From: UBA2377 sp964429385
GTDB taxonomy: Bacteria; Verrucomicrobiota; Verrucomicrobiia; Opitutales; Opitutaceae
Assembly: GCA_964429385.1 (NCBI GenBank)
Contig: CAYSBR010000004.1
Coordinates: forward strand, 71,460 to 135,459
Direction: 5' to 3'
DNA length: 64,000 bases
Shown here piece after piece: positions 7,991-16,122 of the stretch; the stretch's first letter is position 1, and each line of letters begins with the position of its first letter. Made by a program: the position numbers and the translations under genes. The notes under the pieces were generated by a model that was not told the origin of the DNA, did no database searches, and saw only the letters and a program-made list of their open reading frames with translations.

Positions 7991-9052
7991 TCAGACTCCT
8001 TTCAGCAGGCGGATGTAGTCGCGGGCCACGCGCAAATCCTCGAGGGCTTCGGCGGCGAGACAAGGGGCCGGGGCTTCACCGCGGATGGCCTTGATGAAGT
8101 TGAGGGCCTGATTGCGCATAGCGTGCACCCATGGCATTTGCGGATGGCTTGTGACCGGAGTGGTGCCATTGCCGGGGTCACGGAGGATTTCCACGGTGCC
8201 CGGGCGGTTGAAAGCGAGGGGCGCGGGCAGGGAGAGCTTCACGTAGCCGCGCTCGAAGGCGACGAGTGCGGTCTCCTGCCAGTCAACCGTCGTCGAGTAG
8301 GCGGCCATCTCAAGCGTGCAGGGGATGCCGCTGGCGCTGTGCGCAATGAAGAGCACTTGCGCGGGGTCGGCGTAGGTGACCCGGTAGGGCTCGCCGACGA
8401 GGAACCGCATGAGGTTTACCTGGTGGATGTAGTAGTTGACGAAGGCTTCGTATTCCTTGGCGGTGGCCGCATCCATATCCGCCGGCTTCGGGTCGAGCTC
8501 CAGATTCGGCATTGTATCATCGGTGTGGAGGTTCTCGGTCCACCCGCTGGCGATCCAGTCGCCCGGGGGCATGGAGATGCGGACATACTTCAATTTTCCC
8601 AGTTCGCCCGAGGTCTTGAGTTCGTCGATGGTGCGTTTGGCGAACTCCGTGGCGGGGTCGCTGCGTTTATGGTAGCCGACCATGTGCCAGGCGCCGCTGC
8701 GGGCCACGGACTCGACCACTTGCTCGCCCACGGCGAACGAAGCGGCGATGGGTTTTTCGGTGAAGATGGGGACCCCGGCGCGGGCGAGTTCGGGCACCAG
8801 CTGTCCATGCCGGTTAAACGGCTGGGAGGCGACAATCCCCTCCACCTTCTCGGCGGCCAGCATGTCGGCAATGGTGCTGTAAACGCGGGGGATGTTGTAT
8901 TTGCGGGCGACGGCTTGGGCCAGCTTCGGGCGAAGCTCGGCGAGGGCGACGATTTCGCAATCATCACGAAGGGAGGCGTAATTGCGGAGATGGGCGGCCT
9001 GGCCCATTCCACCAACACCAGCGAATGCGAGACGGACTTTGGGTTGGGGCAT
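7991..9052 (-). CDS. Gfo/Idh/MocA family oxidoreductase
   Basis: The 353-residue protein has an N-terminal Rossmann fold with AGVGGMG at residues 11-17, the dinucleotide loop, and the family EKP motif at residues 99-101, followed by GYHKR at 126-130. The C-terminal alpha/beta domain is of normal length. Such enzymes oxidise or reduce sugars, inositols or amino sugars with NAD(P). It is the first gene of the minus-strand sugar cluster and is divergent from the AraC-type regulator, with a 72-bp gap that must hold the promoter. The substrate is not identifiable, but two neighbouring epimerases suggest a keto-sugar or cyclitol pathway. Confidence 0.85.
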   Translation of the reverse strand: MPQPKVRLAFAGVGGMGQAAHLRNYASLRDDCEIVALAELRPKLAQAVARKYNIPRVYSTIADMLAAEKVEGIVASQPFNRHGQLVPELARAGVPIFTEKPIAASFAVGEQVVESVARSGAWHMVGYHKRSDPATEFAKRTIDELKTSGELGKLKYVRISMPPGDWIASGWTENLHTDDTMPNLELDPKPADMDAATAKEYEAFVNYYIHQVNLMRFLVGEPYRVTYADPAQVLFIAHSASGIPCTLEMAAYSTTVDWQETALVAFERGYVKLSLPAPLAFNRPGTVEILRDPGNGTTPVTSHPQMPWVHAMRNQALNFIKAIRGEAPAPCLAAEALEDLRVARDYIRLLKGV

Positions 9053-9124
9053 ACGCCTTGAAACTAACAGGAATCCGGGCTCGCCGGAATGGCGGCGATT
9101 GCCAACACTTGTCTAAAATTGCCC

Positions 9125-9892
9125 ATGAAAGACAAAGCGCCGGAGTTTCTTGGCGGGGGAGAGGTGCGACCGGATCCGGGCTGGCATATGCCGCCGCACA
9201 GTCATCAGGTGCATGAGCTGATCGTGGTGCTGGCCGGCCGGATGCGATTGGAGATGGATGGCCAAAACCTGCTGGCGGAGGCGGGTGATCTGCTGCTTTA
9301 CCGGGCCGGGCGCGTACATCGGGAGACGTCGGACAAAAAGGAGCCGGTCAGTACATTTTACCTCGTATTTGAGGCTGAGGAAGGGGCGTTGGCGCATCTG
9401 GCGCTGCGCCTGCGCGATGCGGATGGTCGGGTACGCCAGATGGCCGCCTGGCTGGTGCGCGACCATCAGGCGGGCGTGACTCCGGAACGGCAGACTCCCC
9501 TGTTTCGGGCGTTGTTGAAGGAGACCCTGCGCCTGTCCGCCTCGCCGGTGGATCCCTGGCTTACCGATCAGCGGCGGCATATGCAGCAGAACCTGGCTGG
9601 CCGGATATACTTGGAGGATCTTGCGGACCGCTGCCGCATGAGCAAATTTGCCTATGTGCGGAAATTCCGCCGATTCAGCGGAACGACACCGATGCGCGAG
9701 TTGCAGCGTATGCGTCTCAATCAGGCGCGTACTCTCATGCTGACGACAGGATTGCCGGTAAAGGCGATCGCGCCAGCGGTGGGGCTGGGGGACGAGTATC
9801 AGCTGTCGAAACTTTTTCGCCGTCATTTCCGGCTTTCACCGCGGGAGATGCGCACGCGTCTGCGTCGGGCACGGGCGCGAGGAATGGGATGA
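9125..9892 (+). CDS. AraC-family transcriptional regulator with cupin sensor domain
   Basis: This 255-residue protein has an N-terminal cupin (about residues 15-95, with HMPPHSHQVHELIVVLAG) and a C-terminal AraC/XylS double helix-turn-helix (about 155-248, including the block YQLSKLFRRHFRLSPREMR). It probably binds a sugar in the cupin and controls the divergent oxidoreductase operon and the following epimerase gene. I prefer the ATG at 9125, which leaves 72 bp to the divergent gene. An in-frame ATG at 9089 is possible but leaves only 36 bp. No good Shine-Dalgarno decides between them. Confidence 0.85.
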   Translation: MKDKAPEFLGGGEVRPDPGWHMPPHSHQVHELIVVLAGRMRLEMDGQNLLAEAGDLLLYRAGRVHRETSDKKEPVSTFYLVFEAEEGALAHLALRLRDADGRVRQMAAWLVRDHQAGVTPERQTPLFRALLKETLRLSASPVDPWLTDQRRHMQQNLAGRIYLEDLADRCRMSKFAYVRKFRRFSGTTPMRELQRMRLNQARTLMLTTGLPVKAIAPAVGLGDEYQLSKLFRRHFRLSPREMRTRLRRARARGMG

Positions 9893-9939
9893 ATCGTAGG
9901 TGACAAGGTGTGTTAAGCCTGTCCTGCTTGCCGCGCCCC

Positions 9940-10830
9940 ATGATGCCCTCATCCGCCCGTACTCGCACCGGTGGTTTTCCCATCGGGATTCGTCTCACTG
10001 GTCCGCTGGCCGGTCAACCGGCGGTCACGACCGCAGCCTGGGCGTTGGCGGAGGGGTTTGCGTGCGTGGATGTTTTTTCCGCCCAGCGGGCCACGGCGGG
10101 AGAATGGGTGCGCGCGGGACTTCCGGTCGGCACTGTGGATCTGCTGGAAATCGAGTGGGGCGGCATGCTGTCAGCTGATGCCGGCCGGCGGAGGGAGACC
10201 GTGCGGCTGGCCCAGCAGGTGATCCGCACCGGAGCCGCGCAGGGATGCCGGATTCATTTCGTTGTGATGCTGGCGGAGGATGTGAACCTGCCCCGCAGGG
10301 AGACTTTCCGCTATATGGTCGAAAGCTATGGCCAGCTGCGGGAAGTGCTGATCGAGACGGATACGCGCATCGCGATCGAGGGCTGGCCGGGCTGCAATGC
10401 GCACTGCTGCACGCCGGAGTCCTGCCGGGCTTTTTTACGGGAGATGGATTCGCCGCACTATGGCATCAATTACGATCCCTCGCATCTCATCCGCATGGGG
10501 ATTGATCCGTTGCGCTTTGTGCGGGAGTTCGCGCCGCAGGTGGTGCACGTCCATGCGAAGGATACCTGGATTGATGCCGATCGTCTTTATGAACTCGGCT
10601 TCGAGCAGGCTCCGGTATTTGCGGAGGGTTATGATTGGGGTGGCGCGTTCTGGCGGTACACCATTCCGGGGCAGGGCCGGGCACCCTGGCCGCAGCTTTT
10701 GACGGAGCTCAAGTCTGCCGGCTATCGGGGCTTTGTCTCCATTGAGCTGGAGGATGCGGATTACAACGGGACTTTGGAGGGAGAGCGGCGCGGTTTCATT
10801 GCCGCCCGCAATTTCCTGCAGCAGGCCTGA
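9940..10830 (+). CDS. Second sugar phosphate isomerase/epimerase (TIM barrel)
   Basis: The protein has about 296 residues and an xylose-isomerase-like TIM barrel. The likely metal ligands are Glu in AIEGWPG, Asp in NYDPSHLI, His in VHVHAKDTW and Glu in SIELEDAD, in the order expected for the family. It lies 47 bp after the AraC gene on the same strand and carries no signal peptide. A GTG further upstream (9910) would add ten unlikely residues, so I use the ATG at 9940 (ATG 9943 is adjacent). It differs clearly from the epimerase at 5927-6766, so the cluster carries two distinct barrel enzymes. The substrate is unknown. Confidence 0.8.
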   Translation: MMPSSARTRTGGFPIGIRLTGPLAGQPAVTTAAWALAEGFACVDVFSAQRATAGEWVRAGLPVGTVDLLEIEWGGMLSADAGRRRETVRLAQQVIRTGAAQGCRIHFVVMLAEDVNLPRRETFRYMVESYGQLREVLIETDTRIAIEGWPGCNAHCCTPESCRAFLREMDSPHYGINYDPSHLIRMGIDPLRFVREFAPQVVHVHAKDTWIDADRLYELGFEQAPVFAEGYDWGGAFWRYTIPGQGRAPWPQLLTELKSAGYRGFVSIELEDADYNGTLEGERRGFIAARNFLQQA

Positions 10831-10898
10831 ACAGGATAAGGCGGGGCCGCACATCAGACCGATGACTGCGTCTGGATGAGCCAAGAACGGAGTGAAGA

Positions 10899-10990
10899 TG
10901 GCGGAGAGAGGGGGATTCGAACCCCCGGTAGGCTGTTACACCTACAACGCTTTAGCAAAGCGCCGCTTTCGACCACTCAGCCATCTCTCC
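10899..10990 (-). tRNA. tRNA-Ser (anticodon GCU)
   Basis: Read on the complement, the acceptor stem GGAGAGA (10990-10984) pairs with TCTCTCC (10909-10903). The T arm is GGGGGTTCGAATCCCCC, the long variable arm is typical of class II tRNAs, and the anticodon loop is TTGCTAA with GCT in the centre, decoding AGC/AGU serine codons. The discriminator G is followed by CCA encoded in the DNA (10901-10899). The total is 92 nt including CCA. Confidence 0.96.
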
Positions 10991-11053
10991 GAAATCGAAA
11001 CGCAGAGGCAAACGCCGCTTGCGCAAAGTGCAAGGTCGTTTTCCGCAGATGGA

Positions 11054-11737
11054 TCAATTGTCGTCGTCCTCAATCGGACGCTCAAGCTCGCTGCGGCATT
11101 CGCTGATGACACGCAGCCAGATCTCGCGCAGGTCGAAGAGCATGACGTGCGCGTCTGCGCGGTAAGCGTCAACGGCCGCCTGCTCCAGGCCGGCGAGTTC
11201 GTTCAGCACGGCAAAGGTCTGGTTGAGGGCGCTCAGTGCCCGTTTGAAAAGGCTGATGGCCATGGCGTAGTCGCCGAACTCCAGCGCGTGGATGGCCTGC
11301 ATGGCGAGATCCTCGCCGGCGTGGAGCGCGCTCAGGCAGCGGAGCGCGAGAGGCTGGGGCACCTTGCGCGCATCGGTGGCGAGGAGTTCCCAGTTGCGGC
11401 GGAGCAGCAGGTAAAGCGCCCGGGTGGAGATGAAGATCGGGTTTTTGTGGAGGGTATAAACTTCCGATTCAAAGCCGAACTCTTCGGAGGCGTCATCGTC
11501 ATCCTCCGTCTGGGATTCTCCCTCGGAGGCGCTGATGCCACTTTCCCAATCCATTAAGCGGGCCACTTCATCAATACGGTTGGCCTTGCCCTTGAAGGTC
11601 TCGTAATAGGCGAGATAACGGTTGAGGGTTTCTTCCTGTTCGCGGAGGTAACGCTCCCAATCAAACTCGTTCCAGGCCAGATCGCCCCGGTCATCCCATT
11701 CGCTTTCGAAGGGGCCGTCAGAATCGTAATTGCTCAT
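11054..11737 (-). CDS. Conserved hypothetical acidic protein
   Basis: The 227-residue protein starts MSNYDSDGPFESEWDDRGD; an in-frame extension further upstream reads like non-coding sequence overlapping acyP. The N-terminal half is acidic and aromatic with a likely helix (WERYLREQEETLNRYLAYY), followed by a run of Asp/Glu near residue 80. The C-terminal half is helical, with TPR-like character (ALEFGDYAMAISLFKRALSAL), and ends in a run of Asp. No family recognised and no signal peptide. It is just downstream of tRNA-Ser on the same strand and divergent from acylphosphatase. A cytoplasmic scaffold or regulatory role is possible but unsupported. Confidence 0.65.
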   Translation of the reverse strand: MSNYDSDGPFESEWDDRGDLAWNEFDWERYLREQEETLNRYLAYYETFKGKANRIDEVARLMDWESGISASEGESQTEDDDDASEEFGFESEVYTLHKNPIFISTRALYLLLRRNWELLATDARKVPQPLALRCLSALHAGEDLAMQAIHALEFGDYAMAISLFKRALSALNQTFAVLNELAGLEQAAVDAYRADAHVMLFDLREIWLRVISECRSELERPIEDDDN

Positions 11738-11848
11738 GGATAGGCCGGACAGTGCGCGGCTTGGCTCCAAGTGCAAAATAAAAACAGCGGTGAATGACGG
11801 GCTTTTGCGGATTGAACCCGCGGTGGTGCCGGGATTGACTGGGGCACC

Positions 11849-12124
11849 ATGGCGGATGTGCAGCATGAAGTGGTTTCTTTCACCGGTCGCGTGCAGGGAG
11901 TGGGGTTCCGTTACACGACATTGCAGATTGCCAAGGAGTTTGAGGTGAGCGGGTTTGTGCGCAATTTGCCGGATGGGCGGGTTCATCTTGAGCTGGAGGG
12001 GGCAAAAACGGAGGTGGCGGCCTTCATTGAGGCGGTGGAGGAGCGGATGCATGGTTATATTCGCAAAGTGGAGCGCTCTTCGGGTCGAAGAGCGCCGGAG
12101 TTCAGCGGTTTTGCCATTCGTTAG
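11849..12124 (+). CDS. acyP: Acylphosphatase
   Basis: The 91-residue protein matches acylphosphatase throughout. FTGRVQGVGFRYTTLQIAK includes the catalytic Arg that binds the phosphate loop (GRVQGVGFR), and GFVRNLPDGRVHLELEG holds the catalytic Asn. It hydrolyses acyl phosphates such as acetyl or carbamoyl phosphate in the cytoplasm. It is followed after 8 bp by the ABC transporter ATPase gene, so cotranscription is likely even if the functions are unrelated. Confidence 0.93.
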   Translation: MADVQHEVVSFTGRVQGVGFRYTTLQIAKEFEVSGFVRNLPDGRVHLELEGAKTEVAAFIEAVEERMHGYIRKVERSSGRRAPEFSGFAIR

Positions 12125-12132
12125 CATCAGGT

Positions 12133-12990
12133 ATGAATCCGATGCTCGAGCTGAGGCAGGTCACGAAAGATTATGCCGTCGGCTTGCGTGGCACGCGGTT
12201 GCGTGCGCTGGATGACCTGTCGCTGACAGTTGCGCGGGGAGAGGTCTGCGGGTTGCTCGGCCCGAATGGCTCGGGCAAAAGCACAGTGATGAAGTTGCTG
12301 GCCGGCTTGCAGACGCCGACCGCGGGGGAGTGTCATATCCGGGGGCGGCCGTGCAGTGAGAACGAAGTCCGCCAAAAAATCGGTTACCTGCCCGAGTCGC
12401 CGGGATTCCCCGCGTTTCTCACGGTGGGCGAGGTGGTGCGTCATTACGCGGCCTTGAGCGGACTGGGCCCGGCGGCCATCGCGATCCGGACCGGGCAGGT
12501 GCTCGAAGTCACCGGCCTGGCCCGGGTGCAGACTTGGAAGGCCGGTGCGTTGTCCAAAGGGCAGGTGCAACGGCTGGGCTGCGCGCAGGCCCTCGTGCAC
12601 GATCCTGAGTTGCTGCTGTTGGATGAGCCCACGGCGGGGGTGGATCCGCAAGGCGTGGCGGATCTGCTGAAACTCATCAAGGCGCTGAAAGCGGCGGGTC
12701 GGACAATCCTGCTCACTTCGCACCTGCTCGACCAAGTGGCGGAAGTCTGCGACCGCATTGCGATCCTGGGGAAGGGCCGTCTGTTATTTGCCGGCACGCC
12801 GGCCGACTTGGCAGGGCTGGCGCCGCGCCGGTTGTTCAGTACCGAGCCTTTGTCCAACGCGGTGCAGGGTGAGCTGGCCGCCTGGCTGGCGGAGCGCGGA
12901 CACACGCTGGCGGATGCGGGTTGGTCACGGAGGGATCTTGAAGATTTTTATCTCAGGCGGGTCGGGTGTGACGCAGAGGGCGAAAAATGA
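12133..12990 (+). CDS. ABC transporter ATP-binding protein
   Basis: The 285-residue ATPase has Walker A GPNGSGKST (about residue 43), a signature region LSKGQVQRLGCAQAL (about 140), Walker B ELLLLDEPTAGVD and the H-loop TSHLLDQ. The signature reads LSKGQ in place of LSGGQ, as in many ABC-2 exporters. The C-terminal extension ends at a 4-nt overlap (ATGA) with the permease gene. It probably drives export of a lipid, polysaccharide or other unknown substrate. The neighbouring helical-repeat protein and menA do not fix the substrate. Confidence 0.92.
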   Translation: MNPMLELRQVTKDYAVGLRGTRLRALDDLSLTVARGEVCGLLGPNGSGKSTVMKLLAGLQTPTAGECHIRGRPCSENEVRQKIGYLPESPGFPAFLTVGEVVRHYAALSGLGPAAIAIRTGQVLEVTGLARVQTWKAGALSKGQVQRLGCAQALVHDPELLLLDEPTAGVDPQGVADLLKLIKALKAAGRTILLTSHLLDQVAEVCDRIAILGKGRLLFAGTPADLAGLAPRRLFSTEPLSNAVQGELAAWLAERGHTLADAGWSRRDLEDFYLRRVGCDAEGEK

Positions 12991-13817
12991 AACCGGGGCT
13001 GACCGTGCGGCGGATTGGATTACTGGCGGGCAACACCCTGCGCGAGGCGCTGCGCCAGCGCAGCTCCGGCCTGCTGTGGCTGCTGGCTTTGGTGTTTCTG
13101 GGCGGGACGTGGTTTTTCCTGCAATTTAACTTCGGGGCTTCGGAGCTGAAGTTTGTGGCGGACCTTGGCCTTGGTGTGTTGTCGCTGTTGGGTGCCGTAT
13201 TGGCCATCGCGGCGACGGTGCAGACGTTTTTCGATGCGCTGGAAAACCGCACTCTGCACCTGCTGCTGGCCCGCGGAGTGGGCCGGGGTGAATTCATCCT
13301 CGGCAAGCTGCTCGGGATACAGCTTCTGCTGGGGCTGTTTGCGCTGGTCGTCCTGGCCTGCCTGGCGCCGATCTTATGGCTGCGGGAGTCGATGCTCTTG
13401 CGGATGATGCCGGAGTTTTTTGACCAAGGCCGGGGAGTGAATCTGGCGGGGCTGGCGATCGCGGGCTGGGCCCTCTGGCTGAAGTCCGGTGTGCTGGCGG
13501 CGGCGGTGTTGTGGCTTTGCACGCTGGCGGGCAGCCGGCTCTACGTGTTGATCACCGGGTTTCTGCTGCTGGTGGGCTTTCATACCGGGACGATACTGAA
13601 GGTTTACAGCCAGCAGACGATGGGGGCGGGGCGCTGGTTGGCCGAAGGGCTGAGGTGGCTGCTGCCGGATTTCGGGGCATTTGATTTATCGGCGGCTGTG
13701 TTCGGCGAAGGAGGGGCCGATTTCGTTTCAAGCGTCCGGTTGCTGGCCTACGCGGCGATCTATCTTGTGGTATTCAGTGTGCTGGCCATTCGAACCCTGC
13801 GCGGCCGTGAGCTCTAA
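12987..13817 (+). CDS. ABC-2 type transporter permease
   Basis: The 276-residue integral membrane protein has six hydrophobic segments, the first at about residues 27-47 and the last at about 245-265. The arrangement is that of ABC-2 export permeases (NosY/DrrB-like). Its start overlaps the ATPase stop by 4 nt and its stop lies inside the next gene (11-nt overlap), so expression is translationally coupled. With one ATPase and one permease gene, the transporter is likely a dimer of each. The substrate is unknown. Confidence 0.85.
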   Translation: MKPGLTVRRIGLLAGNTLREALRQRSSGLLWLLALVFLGGTWFFLQFNFGASELKFVADLGLGVLSLLGAVLAIAATVQTFFDALENRTLHLLLARGVGRGEFILGKLLGIQLLLGLFALVVLACLAPILWLRESMLLRMMPEFFDQGRGVNLAGLAIAGWALWLKSGVLAAAVLWLCTLAGSRLYVLITGFLLLVGFHTGTILKVYSQQTMGAGRWLAEGLRWLLPDFGAFDLSAAVFGEGGADFVSSVRLLAYAAIYLVVFSVLAIRTLRGREL

Positions 13818-14541
13818 AGGAAAAGAGATTCTGCTGACGGTGGTTGTGCTTGGACTGGCGGGCTGGCTGGCCCGGGGCGTCAGTCCGCCGGGCATGGCGA
13901 GGGGAGTGAGGGAAGCGCACGGGCTGCCACAGGTCACGGTTCTGGCGTGGGAGTGTTTGGGCGGGTTGCGTCCTCTGGGGGCAAATGTGGCCTGGTTGCA
14001 ATTGCAGGGGACGTGGCAGCAAAGAGAGGCGGCGGCGACGGCGGCTTGGATCCGGATGGCCACCGGTCTTGATCCGCAGTCGTTGTATTTCTGGGCGAAC
14101 GGAGCCCGTATTCTCGCCTATGACATGCCGGTCTGGCTGGACGGTGGCACCGGAAGCGCGCGGCGAAGGCAGGCGGAGGCGGCGCTGGCATTGCTCGAAA
14201 TGGCGCGACCGTGGCAGAGCGAGAATCCTCATTATTGGATTGAACGGGCGGGGATTGAGCTGAATGCGGCGGATGATCCGGCGGGTGCGGCGGAGAGCTA
14301 CCGGCGGGCGGCGGAGCTGCCGGGGGCGCCGTATTACGCGGGGCGGTTGCATGCGGAGGGGTTGATGCGCCTGGGCCGCTTCGCCGAGGCGCATGCCTGG
14401 TTGTGCAAGCTCCATCCGAAATTGCCGGCAGACGATCCGCGGGCGCAGGCGGAGGTTGTGCTGATGAGAATCCGCGTCTTGGAGGCGAGATTGCAGTTGC
14501 CGGCGGAGGCCCGTTATGGAGCCGGTCCCGATGGCTTTTGA
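13807..14541 (+). CDS. Membrane-anchored helical-repeat (TPR-like) protein
   Basis: The protein has about 244 residues from a GTG that overlaps the permease stop. An N-terminal hydrophobic segment (EILLTVVVLGLAGWLARG) may be an anchor or signal. The remainder is Ala-rich and helical, with TPR-like spacing (DDPAGAAESYRRAAELPGAPYYAGRLHAEGLMRLGRFAEAH-type helices). Similar proteins follow ABC exporters in related genomes, which suggests an extracytoplasmic partner of the transporter. Its 3-prime end overlaps menA by 26 nt, an unusually deep overlap. Confidence 0.65.
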   Translation: MSSKGKEILLTVVVLGLAGWLARGVSPPGMARGVREAHGLPQVTVLAWECLGGLRPLGANVAWLQLQGTWQQREAAATAAWIRMATGLDPQSLYFWANGARILAYDMPVWLDGGTGSARRRQAEAALALLEMARPWQSENPHYWIERAGIELNAADDPAGAAESYRRAAELPGAPYYAGRLHAEGLMRLGRFAEAHAWLCKLHPKLPADDPRAQAEVVLMRIRVLEARLQLPAEARYGAGPDGF

Positions 14542-15475
14542 CACCGGTGGGCTGAAATCCAAGCTGCGCGGTCACTTGAATCCCGAAGGCATAACTCGTG
14601 TGCAGATCTGGTGGGCGGCCGCGCGACCGCGGACGTTGCCGGCGGCGGTGGCACCGGTGCTGGTCGGCACGGCGCTGGCGTGGCATGCCGATGGGTTTGA
14701 GCCGCTGGCTGCGCTGATCTGTCTCGGTTTTGCGCTCCTGATCCAGGTCGGGACCAATTTCGCCAACGATTATTATGATTTCGTGCAGGGGGCGGATACT
14801 CCGGCGCGGGTGGGGCCGCGGCGGGCGGTGGCGGCGGGTCTGGTTGCGCCAGTGACGATGAAACGGGCGATGGCCGGTGTCTTTGCCGCGGCCTTCTTGC
14901 TGGGGCTGTCGCTGATTGCGTGGGGCGGGCCGTGGTTGATCGTCATCGGCGTGGCGAGCGTGCTGTGCGGGATCGCCTACACGGGCGGGCCCTGGCCCTT
15001 GGGCTATCACGGGTGGGGTGATGTTTTCGTGTTTGTCTTCTTCGGATTGGTGGCGGTGGGGGCGACGTATTTTGTGCAGGCGGGCTGGCCGGCTCCCGGG
15101 GTGTGGTTGCTGGCCTCAGGTGTGGGGCTGCTCGCGGCCAATATTCTCGTCGTGAACAATTATCGCGATGTCGAAACGGACACCCAGGCGGGCAAGCGCA
15201 CGCTGGTGGTGCGTTTTGGTCGGGGCTTTGCGCGCGCCCAGTTCGGGTGGTCGCTCGCCGGCGCGTTTGGGCTGCTGCCGGTGGTTGCCTGGGTGATGGG
15301 CGGTCTCTGGTGGCTGTTGCTGCCATGGGCGCTGCTGCCGCTGGCGTGGAGACAGCGACGGCGTCTGCGGGAAAGCAAAACCCCCAGCGAGCTGATCGTG
15401 CTGCTGGGGGATACGGGGAAGCTGCTCGCGCTTTATGCGCTGCTGCTGGCGGCCGGACTGGTGCTGGCCGCGTAA
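14516..15475 (+). CDS. menA: 1,4-dihydroxy-2-naphthoate polyprenyltransferase
   Basis: This is a 319-residue UbiA-superfamily membrane protein with eight to nine transmembrane segments. The first Asp-rich prenyl-diphosphate site is NFANDYYDFVQGADT (about residue 82), and the second lies in NNYRDVETDTQAGKRTL. The opening VQIWWAAARPRTLPAAVAPVLVG is characteristic of MenA. It attaches the polyprenyl tail to DHNA in menaquinone synthesis. The ATG at 14516 has a GGAGG six bases upstream, which favours it over the ATG at 14531. The start lies inside the preceding gene. It is convergent with thioredoxin, with only 9 bp between stops. Confidence 0.92.
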   Translation: MEPVPMAFDTGGLKSKLRGHLNPEGITRVQIWWAAARPRTLPAAVAPVLVGTALAWHADGFEPLAALICLGFALLIQVGTNFANDYYDFVQGADTPARVGPRRAVAAGLVAPVTMKRAMAGVFAAAFLLGLSLIAWGGPWLIVIGVASVLCGIAYTGGPWPLGYHGWGDVFVFVFFGLVAVGATYFVQAGWPAPGVWLLASGVGLLAANILVVNNYRDVETDTQAGKRTLVVRFGRGFARAQFGWSLAGAFGLLPVVAWVMGGLWWLLLPWALLPLAWRQRRRLRESKTPSELIVLLGDTGKLLALYALLLAAGLVLAA

Positions 15476-15484
15476 TGAAACCGG

Positions 15485-15811
15485 TCAGAGGTGGGCGGAG
15501 ACCTTCGCCTTGAGGGCGGCTTTCGGCATCATGCCGACGATCTGTTCGACGACCTTGCCACCTTTGAAGAGGAGCATGGTCGGAATGGCCCGGATGCCAT
15601 ATTCAGCGGCGACGGCGTCGGCCTCGTCCACATTGACCTTGGCGATCTGCAGCTGGCCATCGAGTTCAACGGCCAGTTCATCAAGGATGGGTGCGATGGC
15701 CTTGCAAGGACCGCACCAGGGAGCCCAGAAGTCCACGAGGACGGGCGTGCCGGCGGTCGAAACGGCGGATTTGAAAGTGTCGTTGCTGAGGTTGGTGATT
15801 TTGTCTGACAT
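15485..15811 (-). CDS. trxA: Thioredoxin
   Basis: The 108-residue protein has the redox motif WAPWCGPCKAIAP (Cys-Gly-Pro-Cys) in a complete thioredoxin fold, with the cis-proline region RAIPTMLLFKGGK. It is cytoplasmic. The start at 15811 (MSDKITNLSNDTF) is typical of TrxA; an upstream in-frame ATG would add 12 non-homologous residues. It reduces protein disulfides with NADPH through thioredoxin reductase. Confidence 0.95.
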   Translation of the reverse strand: MSDKITNLSNDTFKSAVSTAGTPVLVDFWAPWCGPCKAIAPILDELAVELDGQLQIAKVNVDEADAVAAEYGIRAIPTMLLFKGGKVVEQIVGMMPKAALKAKVSAHL

Positions 15812-15873
15812 GAGATTATAGGTTGGCTGGAAACGGTCGGGACGCAAGTGGTGGACGCTGTGCGTGCGGAAAA

Positions 15874-16122
15874 TCAGTTGGGCGTGGCGCGGTGGATGAT
15901 GTCGGCGAGCTCGCGCGCCTCGACCTGATGCAGGTGTTTGCCGCGGTGTTTGAGCTCCTCGAAGGTTTTGATGACGGTTTCGGTCATGCGCCCGTGGGTT
16001 TCATCGGAACCTCCGACGATCGCAAATTGCTCGCCCGTGGTGATGCGCTTGTGGCCGTCCTTGTTATCCAGGCCGACACCGAGAAGGCCGGCCTTGGGCG
16101 TGCTTTTACGCTTTTTGCTCAC
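15874..16122 (-). CDS. Small conserved hypothetical protein
   Basis: The 82-residue basic protein (MSKKRKSTPKAGLLGVGLDN at the start) has no membrane segment and no family I recognise. The middle contains TTGEQFAIVGGSDETH and a likely helix (MTETVIKTFEELKHRGKHLHQV). The start overlaps the scpA stop by 4 nt, so it is translated together with scpA. The coupling supports a real gene; the function is unknown. Confidence 0.65.
   Translation of the reverse strand: MSKKRKSTPKAGLLGVGLDNKDGHKRITTGEQFAIVGGSDETHGRMTETVIKTFEELKHRGKHLHQVEARELADIIHRATPN

Noticed and set aside
6449..9061. 870-codon plus-strand ORF across the epimerase/FG-GAP/oxidoreductase genes
   Set aside because: It is antisense to three genes with clear motifs, and its product is Gly/Val-rich without domains; a GC-driven shadow.
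10892..11557. 221-codon plus-strand ORF over tRNA-Ser and the hypothetical gene
   Set aside because: It runs through a well-formed tRNA on the other strand and has no domain; not a gene.
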